DNA of 64,000 nucleotides from Calendula officinalis (GCA_963853835.1 OY970833.1:21546974-21610973), one strand, 5' to 3'. Positions 46,321 to 59,346 are shown, counted from the stretch's first letter. Notes: generated by a model from the sequence alone, not told the origin. Numbers and translations: made by a program.

Positions 46321-47310
46321 TACAAATAAAAACCTATTTCGTGTCAAAAAATAATACAATTTACTTAATTTCAGGGGTGCAAAAATCTTTATAACCTTGT
46401 GTGTGTGTGTGTGGGGGGGGGGGGGGGTGCTCATAGTGTGCATGATTACCTACAATCCATACAACAAACCGATCGTGTCGTAATAATACTTCAATTTGCC
46501 AAGATAGACAATTGGAAGGGTACTTTTGAATCAATTATAATATGATTAAGTATTTCCAAAACTGATATTTCTTCCCTGCATTTTATACTTAATTAGGTTT
46601 AACGTGTTACCTCTACTTTATTCACAATTTTCATGCTTATGTACTGTATTCGTTATAAAAATATGTAACCAATGGAATTTTAATCGCTAGGAATATATAG
46701 TTCGCAACCCGCCGTATCGCGCTGGTTTTAACCTAGTATTAAATGAACAGTAAATAAACGGATTTGCGAATCACGATTGTATAATAGTGAGAATTAGATT
46801 TCCATTTCGATGCACTGCAAGTCGACAACATATGAGCCCCTCTTTTCCTTTTTGCAAAATGAAATAAAAAAATGAAAAATGAAAAATGGAGACTTAGGTG
46901 CTGTTTGTTTTTTAAGAGGTAAAATGTCTGCGGTCTGCGGACCACATCTGCAGAGAAGATGTGGACTAAAGGTCTGCAGTCTGCATGAAAAAGACTGTTT
47001 GTTTTTTTAATGTATGCAGACTGATAAAATTTTGAGTAGTGCTGGTGATAAGGGTGGTGGTGGGTGTTAGTAGCACTAGGGGATGGGGTAGTGGCGGTAG
47101 ACGGTGGTGGTGAGTGGATGGTCGTGGCGGTAGATCATGGTGGTGGTAGGTGGGTGATGGTGGCCACGGGTTGGTGGTTGCAGTAGACAGTTGTGGTGGT
47201 AGGTGGGTGGTGGTGGGTGGTGGCGGTAGTGGTGGAGGAGGTTGACGGTGGTGGTGTTAGGTGGGTGGTGGTGGTAGGTTGTGGTGGCGGTAGACGGTGG
47301 TGGTGGTAAG

Positions 47311-48154
47311 TGTTAGAATTCGTGACTTTAATCATAGATGATTCAACTGTCAGAATCGTAACCTTAATCATAGATGATTAATCTGTTGGATTCGTGGCAG
47401 CTTAATCATAGATGATTAAACTGTTGGATTCGTGGCAGCTTAATCATAGATGATTAAACTGTCAGATTCGTGACAGCTTAATCATAAGTGATTATAGTGT
47501 CAGAATTAGTGTCCACCGACACACGTGTTCGAGTATCATGGCCGATGATGTGCGAGCCTATCGGGTCATACGCCGGGGGAATTCCTTTCCGATAACACTT
47601 AAAAGAGTAGAGATAAATAAAGATGTTGGGAGAAATTAAAGTATCTTTTATTTCATTGGACCATTTAATGGTCCAATGCATGTAAAGGAAAGCCACTACT
47701 TTCTCCACATGCTTGCTTTAATTCCATTGGACCACTTTTTGGTCCAATGCATGTTGAGCCTTTCCACCCACCTCCACTTGCTCTCTTATCTATATAAGAG
47801 AGATGTGGGAGGTTGTTTAAGGTTAATGCAAAAATTGGTTTTCTCTCTAAATACAAGTGTTGGTTGCCGAAATTCTAAGATAGTTCATGAGCATTTTCGG
47901 TGTCGGGTTAGCAACTCGAAAGGAATCTCTTACTCGGTGTGGATCAACGGTAGAGGGGAACGATTTCGTGACCATCATCCATCAAGGAGTTCATCATTAT
48001 CTTGCGGGTGTCTTCGAGGGTATGATGTTCTCTCTTTCTTCTTTGTTGCTTGTTCCGGGTTTAGAGATTCGGTCCGTGGTGGATCTTGGTGGTTAAATTA
48101 TTATTTTTTAAATATACATTTCCGCTGCGTTTTCGAACCCACCAAAATCCAACA
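47311..48154 (+). repeat. 5' LTR of the Copia element
   Basis: TGTTAGAATTC...AATCCAACA. U3 opens with about five ~38-bp repeats (47319-47505), each containing a palindrome of the form TTAATCATNNATGATTAA and a GATTCGTG(G/A)CAGC word. A TATATAAGAGAG core promoter lies near 47792. Confidence 0.93.
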
Positions 48155-48155
48155 G

Positions 48156-48168
48156 TGGTATCAGAGCC
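48156..48168 (+). other. Primer binding site (initiator tRNA-Met)
   Basis: TGGTATCAGAGCC, one base after the 5' LTR. Confidence 0.92.
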
Positions 48169-48545
48169 TACTCTAACCGAATCATGCACATTTCGGGCTT
48201 GAAAAACGATTTGAGGATCGTTTTGCCAAATTTTAGATTTCGGGTCTTAGCCTTGCTAAACCCATAATATTTTGACTCACACACTTATATGCTTGTCATG
48301 ATGTTGGCATGAAATGCATGCATATATTTGTGTTGATGTATGTAATTTATTACATACAAAGATTCTTTGTGTCTTGAGTGTTTGATTCCGAATCTTTGTC
48401 AAAATATTTTTTATAAATGGTTGTTGGCACACCATTTTAGCTTTCATGTATGTAGTAGCTAGTAGATTGGTAACCATTATGCCCTTGACCTTTTGCCGTG
48501 TGTTTGGATGTTAAGCATGTATGATTTGTTGGAATTTATCACTGG

Positions 48546-48679
48546 TTAATCATTGATGATTAAACTATCAATTTCGTGACAGCTTAATCATAAGTGATTA
48601 AATTGTCAGATTTTGTGACAACTTAATCATCAGTGATTAAAATGACTGAATTCATGCCTTGTGTAATCATACATGATTA
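48546..48679 (+). repeat. TTAATCA...TGATTAA hairpins in the leader
   Basis: Four hairpins at 48546-48563, 48584-48601, 48623-48640 and 48664-48679 share the stem TTAATCA/TGATTAA with different central bases. They are the same module found in U3 of the LTR, here re-used outside the LTR, with the same TTCGTGACAGC / TTTGTGACAAC spacers. Confidence 0.7.
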
Positions 48680-49265
48680 ATTTATTATTCATTTGGTGAC
48701 TTTGTCACAATGGTTTGTAACTAATAATTTATTAATTTTGGTATGTAATATTTATTAATTATGGCTTGCATGCTATTGATTTTCATTTTTAATTGTATTA
48801 GTTAGTAGGTTTTCGTGGCGTGTTTGCCATTTCTCTATTTTCTATGTACTTGTAAAATGAAGATCAAGATACAACCGAATGGAATCATGAAGTGATGTCT
48901 AAGCAACCTTGGATTCGATGAAGTCTAATGGAGACGGCGGATTTAGTGGGAGCTCACATGGAAGGTCGTTATTTGTCCATAGTTGACAATGTTTTTCCCG
49001 GGTTGGCTCACGGGAAAAACACATAGGGTTTGGGCATGGTTACCAATTTTATGTTGTATGCGTGTGATGATTATTTATTTGCTTGGTTGTTAGATTTTCG
49101 CAATGTTAAATAAATAAATAAATTAAAAATGGTTTAATTTAATCACTCGCTATAGATTAATTAAAAGGTGAAAAATGTTTTTGTCACAAAAGTAATTAAT
49201 CAAAATTTTTAAAGAAACAAAATCCCCGTTTTTAGAGAATATCATTTTTATTGTCCTAATGATGA

Positions 49266-49684
49266 CGCCACCCAAATCTTGCTAAACAAAGTCGGTTTTC
49301 GTGCATTAGCCGATCCGATCTTTGAATGGACAGTGTGGAAGGTGAGTGTGAATCATTTTTCTATGATTGGTCGTCGTGCATTAGCCGAGCCACTATAGTC
49401 AAAATATTTCGTCGCGTATCATGTTGGATGATTTATATAATTTCTCACAAAACGTAACATTGGAATGCCACCACTTAAATCTTGTGGAACAAGGTCGATT
49501 GTCGAGCGAAACCGAGCCGTGCCTTGTAAAGCAAGATGAGGGTGAGTATAAGTTCCTTATTTAAGTTGGTTGTCGAGCGAAACCGAGCCAATTTGGTAAT
49601 GGACTTATCGTGGATCTAGATGGTCGATTTACAAACTTCAAATTAGGTTTTAAATGATTGTCGAGCGAAACCGAGTCATTTAAA
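49266..49684 (+). repeat. Two-unit leader repeat with paired hairpins of conserved loop
   Basis: Unit 1 (49266-49400) carries TCGTGCATTAGCCGA twice (49299-49313, 49374-49388). Unit 2 (from 49468) carries TTGTCGAGCGAAACCGAG three times (49499-49516, 49570-49587, 49658-49675). The units share GCCACC...AAATCTTG...AACAA(A/G)GTCG and GGTGAGT words. Each motif is closed by its own stem: TCGG/CCGA, TGG/CCA with outer CTAT/ATAG, ACAAGG/CCTTGT, AAGTTGG/CCAATTT and TTTAAATGA/TCATTTAAA. The stems are unrelated in sequence yet pair. Confidence 0.75.
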
Positions 49685-49960
49685 ATTTGGTTTGAGGTTA
49701 GTGCATGTAGGGATCAAACATGCCAATTGACACAATGGTTGTCAAGTGATCCCCCAAGAAGCTAAGAGGTTATAGTGTCGACTATGAACCGGTACAATGG
49801 ATACCGCCGGAAATAGCTTTACATTATGATCCGCGGCATACCCGTCATAGTGTGTTGTGAAATACGGATTCTTAGCCCTTGTTAAATATAAAATGTTTTG
49901 GGTAATATATTTACAAGGACCCATCAAACTAACTAAAACTACTTTGCTATTTTAATAGAT

Positions 49961-52900
49961 GGCATCTTCAAACCCCACCACCACCACCAATATTTCTTTA
50001 AGAGTTTTCCTTGAGAAGGAGAAACTCAATGGTGCAAATTTTCTTGATTGGGAGAGACAACTAAAACTTGTTCTCCGCCATGAAGGAAAGATGCACATTA
50101 TTGAAGGGCCTCTTCCCGATGCACCAGGGATGATGAAATTCAAGCAGCACACGATGCACATGAACGTCTCATGAAAGAATATGAGGACGTTACATGTCTA
50201 ATGTTGAGCACAATGACTCCTGATTTGCAAAAGCAAATGGGTAATCTGTACGCTTATGAGCTTATTGTACAGTTACGGGACATGTTCCAACAACAAGCAA
50301 AGCTAGGGCGGTACGAGTGTCTCAAGAACGTGCTTGATCGTAAACTCCTCGAAGGCGGGGATGTGAGCGCTCACGTGTTGCATATGAAAGCAAACGTGGA
50401 ACGGTTGGAGAAGTTAGGCTTCTCCATTGGGAAGGAATTGGCCGTGGATTTTATCCTTAGGTCACTTCCTACATCGTATGAACAGTTTGTAATGAACTAT
50501 CATATGCAAGGGATGGACAAGTCCATCATGGAGCTTCATGGTATGTTGAAGACCGCTGAGTCTACCATGACCAAAAGAAAGCCCAACCCAACACATTCCG
50601 TCCTTGCGATTCGGGAAGGAAAGGTCTCCAAGAAGTAGAAGTCCACCCCTACCCCTCAAGGTAAGGGTAAAGGCAAGGTTGGTGCGCCCAAGCCTAATCC
50701 TACTTCGGCCAATATGGCAAAAGGAAAAATACCTCAAGCCATGACACCGGAAGAAGCGGACTGCTTCTATTGCGGGAAAAAAAGGGCATTTCCGCCGTAG
50801 TTGCCCAACATACCTTGAGGAACTCAACAAGCTAAAGGCTAAAGGATTTGGAGGTACCTCAAAACAAGGTATGTACATGATTGAATTGTACCAAACCTCT
50901 ACTTCGCAAAACTGGGTTTTAGATACCGGTTGTGGCACTCATATTTGTAATACAATGCAGGTGCTACGGGAAAGTGAGAGGTTGATGGTTTGAGAACAAG
51001 ATCTCATCATGGGAAACAGATAAGTTGCCCCGGTTGAAGCAAAAGGAAATGTGTTATTGTCCTTTAGATCTAGTTTCTCTATTTTATTAAAACATGTTCG
51101 TTATTCGCCACTTGTGGCAAAAATATTATTTCATATTTTGCTTTATACATTGACGGTTTTAAATTTGCTTTTAATGATGATGGCACAATTTCTTGTCATG
51201 AAAATGGTGATTGTTATTTTAAAGCATTACCGGTTAATGGCATATATGAGATAGATGCACATGTTAGTAACAAAAGATCAATCATGCAAATTGGTTCTAC
51301 ATCCAAAGATACTTTGGATAAATGATCTATTTGGCATAGTCGTCTTGGCCATATAAACAAGACTCGCATCTCCAAGCTCCAAGCAATTGGGTACTTGGAA
51401 TCGATTGAACATGGTTTAAATGATGTATCTGAATCTTGCTTATTGGGAAAGATGACTAAAGCTCCCTTCACCGGTGTTAGTGAGAGGGCTAAGGGTTTAT
51501 TACATTGTACACACCGATGTGTGTGGTCCATTTAAATACCTTACAAGGAATAACTGTAGATACTTCGTAACCTTTATAGATGACTATAGTAGGTATGGAT
51601 ATGTTTACTTGGTTAAACATAAGTCAGAAACCATTGAGGAGTTCAAGACATTCCAAAACGAAGTTGAGAACCAGTTAGGCAAGTCAATCAAGATACTTCG
51701 ATCTGATAGAGGCGGAGAATATCTTAATCTAGAGTTTATTGACCATCTTAAGAATTGTGGGATTGTCTCACAATTAACACCTCGTAGGACTCCACAATTA
51801 AATGGAGTTGCCGAGAGGAGGAATCGAACATTACTTGATATGGTTCGATCAATGATGGCAAGAACCCAAATACCAATAAGCTTTTGGGGATATGCTCTAG
51901 AAACGGCGTGTAAGCTTCTTAATCTCGTACCAACAAAGAAGGTAGAAAAGACACCTTTCGAGATATGGCATGGGAGTAAACCTCCACTATCCTATCTTAG
52001 AGTTTGGGGTTGTCAAGCCTACGTGAAGCGTGAGGTAGATGACAAATTAGAACCCCGTTCAGAAAAGTGTTATTTCATTGGATATCCTAAATCGGGACTT
52101 GGATATTTGTTTTACAAGCCTACCGAGAACAAGGTATTTGTTGCTCGAAGGGCGGTCTTTCTAGAAAGAGAACTATTATCCAATGCACCTAGTGGAAAGC
52201 ATATAGATCTTGAGGAAACTCAAGATGTATCCAATGAACTACCTGATGTTGGCACTAGCACACAACCTCAAGAGGTTGGTACCGATCAAGAGGATGCGGT
52301 AGAAACTGACGTTCCACCATTATCTCTTCGTAGATCTGGTAGAACTCGCACTGAGCCAGAGAGATATGGGTTTCTCATATCTGAGGGCAGCGAGTTACTA
52401 AGGGATCATGATGAGCCCTTTACCTACCAGGAAGTGATGGCAGGCCCAGAGTTTGACAAATAGAGAGAAGCAATGGAAGTCGAGATGCAATCCATGAAGG
52501 ACAACCAAGTTTGGGAACTAGTTGATCCTACACCCAGCTGTAAGCTTGTGGGGGGTGTAAATGGGTCTATAAAGTAAAGACCGGCATGGATGGACAGATT
52601 GATACTTTCAAAGCACGACTGGTTTCTAAAGGCTTCACTCAAACCCATGGTGTTGACTATGATGAAACCTTTTCCCCAGTGGGCTATGTTGAAATCTATC
52701 AGGATACTTATGGCAATTGCCGCCTTTCATGATTATGAAATTTGGCAAATGGATGTAAAAACCGCCTTCCTTAACGGGAAGCTTTCTGAAGAGGTATATA
52801 TGAAACAACCTGAGGGTTTTGTACATCCAGAGTATCCCAATAAAGTGTCAGCTTAAGAAGTCCATTTATGGACTTAAGCAAGCATCTCGAAGTTGGAATA

Positions 52901-53991
52901 TTTGCTTTGATGAGAAAATCAAGGAATTTGGATTTCTAAAAGTGAAGATGAACCTTGTGTATACGTCAGGGCTAGTGGGAGCGCTATTGTATTCCTAGTC
53001 CTATATGTTGATGACATTTTACTCATAGGGAACGACATTCCAATTTTGAGTGATGTCAAAACATTTCTTGGAAAATATTTTTCAATGAAGGACTTAGGAA
53101 ATGCAGCGTACATCTTGGGAATTAAGATCTATCGAGATAGATTTAAAAGACTTCTCGGGTTGAGTCAAAGTGCATATATTGACAAAGTTCTAAAGCGGTT
53201 TAGAATGAAGGATTCCAAAAAGGGAAATCTTCCTATGTTGCACGGAGTGACTTTGAGCAATGCTCAATGTCCAAGTTCCTATAAGGAACGTGACGTAATG
53301 AAGAAGATCCCTTATACTTCGGCAGTTGGATCTATCATGTACGCCATGCTATGCACAAGACCTGATGTATCATGTGTGTTAAGCGTGACAAGTAGATATC
53401 AGGAAAACCCTGGAGAAGCTAATGGATAGCCGTCAAGAACATCTTGAAATATCTTCAAAGAACGAAGGATATGCTCTTGGTATATGGTGGTATGGAAGAA
53501 TTGCGTGTAGTTGGATACTCAGACGCAAGCTTCCAAACCGATAGGATGATTTCCGATCGCAATCGGGTTATGTATTCCTACTGAATGGTGGTGTTGTGAG
53601 TTGGAGGAGTTCCAAGAAAGACACAATTGCTGATTCAACGACAGAATCAGAATACATTGCAGCGAGTGAAGCTGTAAAAGAAGCTGTGTGGATGAAGAAA
53701 TTCATCAATGACTTGGTAGTTGTTCCTAGCATTACTGACCCCATTGAAATATTTTGTGACAATGAGGGTGCAGTAGCTTTGGATAAGGAACCTAGAGCTC
53801 ACAAAAGAACGAGGCATATTGCTCGTAAATACCACGTTATTCGAGATAAGATTGAATGTGGCGACGTTGTCATAAGCAGAGTAGTATTGGAAGAGAACCT
53901 TGCCGATCCGTTTACTAAGCCGTTGTCACAGGTTGTACATGATTCTCACACTAGAGGAATAGGTGTGAGATTAGCCAGTGATTTAGCTTGA
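49961..53991 (+). pseudogene. Copia gag-pol with several stops and frameshifts
   Basis: From ATG 49961: Gag (SLRVFLEKEKLNG, LRSLPTSYEQFV), zinc knuckle CFYCGKKGHFRRSC near 50770 (frameshifted by an extra A), protease VLDTGCGTHIC near 50920, GAG-pre-integrase (WHSRLGHINKTRI). Integrase: HTDVCGPF, FIDDYSRYGYVY, RSDRGGEY, GVAERRNRTLLD, open 51474-52463. RT: WQMDVKTAFLNG near 52750 and LYVDDILL near 53005. RNase [26 protein letters not shown], open 53596-53991. Lesions include a shift near 50130, stops at ~50636 and 52461, and several in RT and before RNase H. It cannot make a working polyprotein. Confidence 0.93.
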
Positions 53992-54861
53992 GTACTGTTT
54001 TAGTTTGAATTCTATGTTTATTTTGGGAACTTTAAACAGTATTGAATTTTGATTGTATTGATGTATAAATATTTCTATACATATGCGTGTTGCAGTTACT
54101 TTCAAAATCTTTATTGTGTTCCATCTTTGCATGTTTAAACACTTCCCAGATTTAATCTGAATCTCCACAGTCAGTCATACTTAAAGGGGAGTAAGTAATG
54201 AACGAAGACTGAGGTAAGTTGTTGGTCACAATGGATGCAACACTTACCTGTACTTGAAATAGGTTTCAAGTGACTGGAGACCCACACCCGAGTTTACTTC
54301 ATGGAAATTGTCACAAGTATCTCGGGATGATAATATCGTTTCATCCTTAGACCAGAGATTCATGAGATTCCAAAGCATAAGTTTACTTTACTTAGATTAA
54401 TACTCTAACGCGGTTCGTAAATGGTCGTTATAAGGGGCTTAGTTGGGTAAGGATAATTTATGTGGAGGGACTATGTAGTCAAAAGGATTTGTACCTCGAT
54501 GAAGAGAGATATCCATGGGCCCCTCGATGATTTAGCGCTGACACCCAAAAGCATGGCCATGCTCGAGTTATATTGAAAATGGTTCAATTACAACTCATTT
54601 CGGTCACAACTAAATAAGAGATCGAGAAACATAATCGTGAACGATCCGGAGAATGAAGACATTAATCCATGTCTCGTGTTCACAAGGATATCGTGTACAA
54701 AAGGATGATACGATCACTTATCTAAAGGAACCATCATTTATATGACAGGTAGTAGTCGAGGATGACGTACCTCGTGCTGACTTGGGGACAAAGATGCCTA
54801 GCTAGGGCCGCTCTTTGTTTGTGATACCAATAACACGTCGCGTCGTGTGCAAGTGGGAGTT
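53992..54861 (+). other. Long 3' non-coding region of the Copia element with hairpins
   Basis: No ORF. AGGTAAGT (54212-54219) pairs with ACTTACCT (54242-54249), and CTTGAAA/TTTCAAG (54253-54259, 54264-54270) follows directly. CCGAG and CTCGG flank 54291-54335. It ends at the purine-rich tract before the 3' LTR. Confidence 0.6.
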
Positions 54862-55701
54862 TGTTAGAATTCGTGACTTTAATCATAGATGATTAAACTG
54901 TGAGAATCGTAACCTTAATCATAGATGATTAAACTGTTGGATTCGTGGCAGCTTAATCATAGATGATTAAACTGTTGGATTCGTGGCAGCTTAATTATAG
55001 ATGATTAAACTGTCAGATTCGTGACAACTTAATCATAAGTGATTATAGTGTCAGAATTAGTGCCCACCGACACACGTGTTCGAGTATCATGGCCGATGAT
55101 GTGCGAGCCTATCGGGTCACACGCCGGGGGAATTCCTTTCCGATAACACTTAAAAGAGTAGAGATAAATAAAGATGTTGGGAGAAATTAAATTAGCTTTT
55201 ATTTCATTGGACCATTTAATGATCCAATGCATGTAAAGGAAAGCCACTACTTTCTCCACATGCTTGCTTTAATTCCATTGGACCACTTTTTGGTCCCATG
55301 CATGTTGAGCCTTTCCACCCACCTCCACTTGCTCTCTTATCTATATAAGAGAGATGTGGGAGGTGTTTTAAGGTTAATGCAAAAATCGGTTTTCTCTCTA
55401 AATACAAGTGTTTGGTTGCCGAAATTCTAGGATAGTTCTTGAGCATTTTCGGTGTCGGGTTAGAAACTCGAAAGGAATCGCTTACTCGGTGTGGATCAAC
55501 GGTAGAGGGGAACGATTCGTGACCATCATCCATCAAGGAGGTCATCATTATCTTGCGGATGTCTTCGAGGGTATGATGTTCTCTCTTTCTTCTTTGTTTC
55601 ATGTTTCGGGTTTAGAGATTCGGTCCGTGGTGGATCTTGGTGGTTAATTTTTTTTTAAATATACGTTTCCGCTGTGTTTTTGAACCCACTAAAATCCAAC
55701 A
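54862..55701 (+). repeat. 3' LTR of the Copia element
   Basis: Starts TGTTAGAATTC and ends AATCCAACA like the 5' LTR, with the same U3 repeats (54870-55056). Differences from the 5' copy are scattered substitutions and small indels. Confidence 0.93.
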
Positions 55702-56304
55702 GTAAGTGGGTGATGGTGGTGGTGTGTGGTAGACGGTGGTGGTGGTGGTAGACGGTGGTGGAGGTAGGTGGGTGATGGTGGAGGCAGTAGACGGTGGTGT
55801 TGATAGGTGGCTGGTGGTGGCGGTAGGTGGTGGTGGGTATAGACGGTGGTGGTGGTTGGTGGGTGATGGTGGCGGCGGGCGCTGACGGTAGGTGGAGGTG
55901 GCGGTAGACGGTGGTGGTGCTAGCCTGCTAGGTGGGTGGTGGTGGTAGAGGTGGTGGTGGGTAGTGAATAAACTATTTTAGGTTTAGGTAAGATGTCTTC
56001 TCCAAGAAGACTATGGTACAAGTCTTCTCAAAGAAGACCTCAAAAAGACCTTTTCTCATCTTTTGTCTTCCAAACAACAAACACCAATTTTTTCAGAATG
56101 TCTTCCCTCCGCAGACAGAAGACCTCAGGAAGACCTTCTGACAAAAAACAAACAACACAGTCGTGTCACAATACCTTATTTAAAGTATTCAAGAATCACA
56201 CTTGCATTTAAAATATGCAATTAGATCCAAGAGCAATCAAAGTTTTCCAAAAAATATGTATCAATTTTATTATAGTAGTTTCAAGTCTTAGTAATATTTG
56301 TATC

Positions 56305-59300
56305 CAGGGGCGGACGACCTTGAAGCATTGTGATGCCTGGGCTACCCCTTGGATTCAGCCCAGAAGCACTGATTTTTTGGCCTACAGCCCAAGATATATT
56401 AGCCCAATGTTATAAGCCCAAGATTGACTGATTTTTGTTTTTTGCCTACGCTGCCTGCTACGCAGAAAAAAGAAACGCAATAACGCTGTACGCAACAAGT
56501 AACTCCGACTACCGATTGGTGTTCCCCCTTTGCCGACTGCCGATCTCCTCCGGCGCAACTCCTCCGACGACTACCAGTAACTCCGACGACTGCTATCATA
56601 ATGAAACATGTAATGCTTTATGTTATTATTAGGTTATTTTATCTATATATTATTTGTTATTATGTTGAAAAACATGAAATTAGCAAGTATGTTTGTTTAA
56701 TTAGGGACTTATGATTAATATTTAGTTATTATATGTTGTTAAAAGTTGAAATCTTTTGATTATAGGGTTCCAGTGGCAATTTTTTTAAAAGAAAGTTAGA
56801 TGTTAGAGATGACAATGTGGAGGACCTTCAAAAAGAAATGGTTCTAATGAAACTCCACAAAGTGAAATACCACAAACTGAACCTACATGTACAACACGTA
56901 TTCAAGCAAATTTTGATTTGAATGATCTTCCTTTGGATCCGGGAGATAGGCCAAAAATCACATCTTATCATCCAAATCAAATGGATGAAATAAGGAGGGC
57001 ATATTTGCTTAAAGGACCTTGTCAACCAAAGGGGCATGATTTTCCATCAAAGTTATTTGGTAAGAAGTTAAGGCGTTTTGTTGTTGAATGGTTTGATGAA
57101 TTTCAATGGTTAGAGTATAGCATTAAAAAGAACAAGGCATTTTGTTTGTGTTGCTACTTGTTTGGAGACATTGTTGTACAAAAAGGTGGGAGAGATGCAT
57201 TTGTATCGGGAGGGTTTGATAATTGGAGTAAAAAAAGTGCATTGCGGACTCATTTGGGTAATATTGATAGTCTCCACAACAAAGCACAACAAAAGTGTGA
57301 TATTAAGCAAACGGAACTTGAGCGAAGTAATTATGAAGTTCGATTGCGTCTTCAATTACTACTTGTAGATTTTTATTGAAATGTGGATTACCGTTTCGGG
57401 GTCATGATGAGTCAGAGAAGTCTCTCAATAAAGGACTTTTCTTTGACGTTTTAACTTTCATTAGAGAACATAATGAGAGCATTTATGAAGTTACTTTAGA
57501 AAAAGCTCCTAAAAATGAGAAATTAACTTCTCCGAAGATTCAAAAAGATATTGTTCAATGCTTTTCAAAAGAGATAATCAAGTCTATTTGTGATGAAATT
57601 GGCAACGATGTGTTTGGTATTTTAGTTGACGAGTCTAGTGATGTATCAAAAAAAGAACAAATGGCTATTGTTTTAAGATATGTTGATAGCCTTGGAATTG
57701 TTAAGGAAAGATTTATTGGACTTGTTCACGTAAAAGATACATCTTCTTTGACTCTTAAAGCGGCCATCGATGACATATTTACCGACAACAACTTAGCTCA
57801 GGTTAGGGAAATCAGTTGTTTATATAGTTATTTTTATTAATTAGATGTTCACTTTTTATTAACCAGTTGTTTAATTAACGTCTTATATCTTTTATTAATT
57901 TATGAAATAAATAGGTGAGAGGGCAAGGCTATGATGGAGCAAGTAATATGAGTGGTTCGTTTAACGGATTGAAGTCACTGATATTAAAAGATAATAATTC
58001 CGCACATTACGTACATTGTTTTGCACACCAACTTCAATTAGTGATTATGGCGGTAGCAATGAACCATGATGATGCTCGTGAATTTTTTGAGCAACTAGCT
58101 TTGGTGGTTACTGTTGTTAGTGGTTCATGTAAGAGAAAAGATATGGTAATAGAGATGCAAAAAGAAAGAGTGGAAGCTGAAATTGGTCAAGGTACACTTG
58201 AAACTGGAACAGGGTTGAATCAAGAGATTTCCCTTGTTCGACCAGGAGATACAAGATGGGGTTCTCATTATAGAACAATCATAAGTTTGATGAAATTGTT
58301 TGCAGAAGTTATTAAGGTACTTGAGTATGTTGAAAAGGAGGGATCTAGTGCATCTAATCGTAATCAAGCAAATGGTATTTTGTCATATTTCATGACACTT
58401 GATTTTGTATTTATTTTACACTTGATGCTCGAAATTCTAGGCCTCACAGATTCCTTGTCAAAGCATCTTCAAAGAAAAGATCAAGATATTTTGGAAGCAG
58501 CTTCATTGATAAAAGGGACAAAGCAAGCATTGCTAACTTTGAGAAAAGATAGGTTTTCACAATTTTTTGAGAAGGCGTCTTCTTTTTGTCAAAAACATGG
58601 TATTAAAACTGTGACAATCTCAAAATATTATATTACCCCCCGAAACCGTACGACAAAGGTAACTAATCAACATCATTCTGAAGTTGTGATTTTTAATACG
58701 ATTTTGGATATGCAAATTAAAGAATTTGGGGATCGATTTAGTGAAGTGAGCACCGAATTAGTAGAAAGCATGAGAGCTTTGAGTCCTTGTGATTCATTTT
58801 CTAGGGTTGACAAATCAAAATTGTTGAAGTTAAGTGAGATATACAAAAATGATTTTGATTATTTGGACAGGGTGCATCTTAATGGTCAACTTGATATATA
58901 TTATCACTCTTTGATAAATGATGAAAAATTTGCCAACTTGAAGGGCATTGCGGACTTCTCTCGCTTGATGGTGGAAATGGGAAAACATCATTATTTTCAT
59001 TTGGTTAATTTATAGGTTATTAAAGCTAGCTTTGATTTTGCCCGTCGCAACCGCAACAGTCGAACGATGTTTTTCAGCGATGAAGCTATTGAAGACGGAT
59101 CTGCGTAATATAATAGGTGATGATTTTTTGAATGAAGCTTTTATTTGTAATGTAGAAAAGGAAGCACATATGACGGTTACGGATGAAAATGTAATGATTC
59201 GTTTTAGGAAAATGCGTGAACGAAGAGGAAAACTCTAAATGTAATCTATATTTTTAATGAAAATGTATTTTTGGATTTTAATCTTATTATTTATTATGCG

Positions 59301-59346
59301 GGGAAAATTGTGCTACACCTAGACTTTCGTCCTGGGTCCGCCACTG
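56305..59346 (+). mobile_element. hAT DNA transposon (3.0 kb), decayed
   Basis: The left end CAGGGGCGGAC and right end GTCCGCCACTG are inverted. The flanks TTTGTATC (56297-56304) and TTTATATC (59347-59354) form an 8-bp target duplication with one mismatch. It encodes the zinc-finger-MYM/TTF-type hAT transposase described below. Confidence 0.88.
56780..59238 (+). pseudogene. hAT transposase (TTF zinc finger, DUF4371, dimerisation domain), frameshifted
   Basis: The readings in order: KRKLDVRDDNVEDLQK; then LNDLPLDPGDRPKI, GPCQPKGHDFP, WSIK-like core with CLCCYLFGD (TTF-type zinc finger); KCGLPFRGHDES; VDESSDVSKKEQM (DUF4371). An intron at 57802-57914 (GT-AG) is followed by GQGYDGASNMSG, CFAHQLQL and RPGDTRWGSHY. 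The C-terminal dimerisation region is PVATATVERCFSAMKLLKTD, stop at 59236. At least three frame changes are needed: near 56828, near 57350 and near 59000. Databases often call this family 'zinc finger MYM-type protein 1-like'. The start codon is uncertain. Confidence 0.88.

Larger units (their letters stand above)
43374..46736 (+). mobile_element. Helitron carrying an RPA-like pseudogene
   Basis: The 5' terminus TCTCTACTATATTATAAATT follows an A. The 3' terminus CTAG (46733-46736) precedes a T. ACCCGCCGTATCGCGCTGGT just upstream forms an imperfect hairpin. It contains a SINE-like segment (44030) and the RPA-like exons at 45614-46320; RPA genes are known cargo of plant Helitrons. No Rep/helicase is present here. 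A (GT)n(G)n tract lies at 46399-46427. Confidence 0.7.
47311..55701 (+). mobile_element. Copia retrotransposon, full length but defective
   Basis: Two LTRs (844 and 840 bp), 5-bp target duplication GTAAG (47306-47310 and 55702-55706), Met-tRNA primer site, gag-pol remnant in Copia order (integrase before RT) and purine-rich GTGCAAGTGGGAGTT before the 3' LTR. Unusual are an ~1.8-kb non-coding leader and ~0.87-kb 3' non-coding region, both with hairpins. I counted about 30 LTR differences by eye (~96% identity), so the insertion is older than the LINE at 38404. Confidence 0.93.
46897..56159. mobile_element. GGT-rich TIR DNA element split by the Copia insertion
   Basis: The left end GGTGCTGTTTGTTTTTTAAG and right end (inverse of GTGTTGTTTGTTTTTTGTCA) are inverted. 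Subterminal GTCTGCGGTCTGCGG and AGGTCTTC words occur near both ends. The halves 46897-47305 and 55707-56159 are rich in GGTGGTGG and TAGACGGTGG. Removing the Copia element rejoins them at GTAAG. Superfamily and target duplication are not determined; no ORF of note. Confidence 0.6.
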
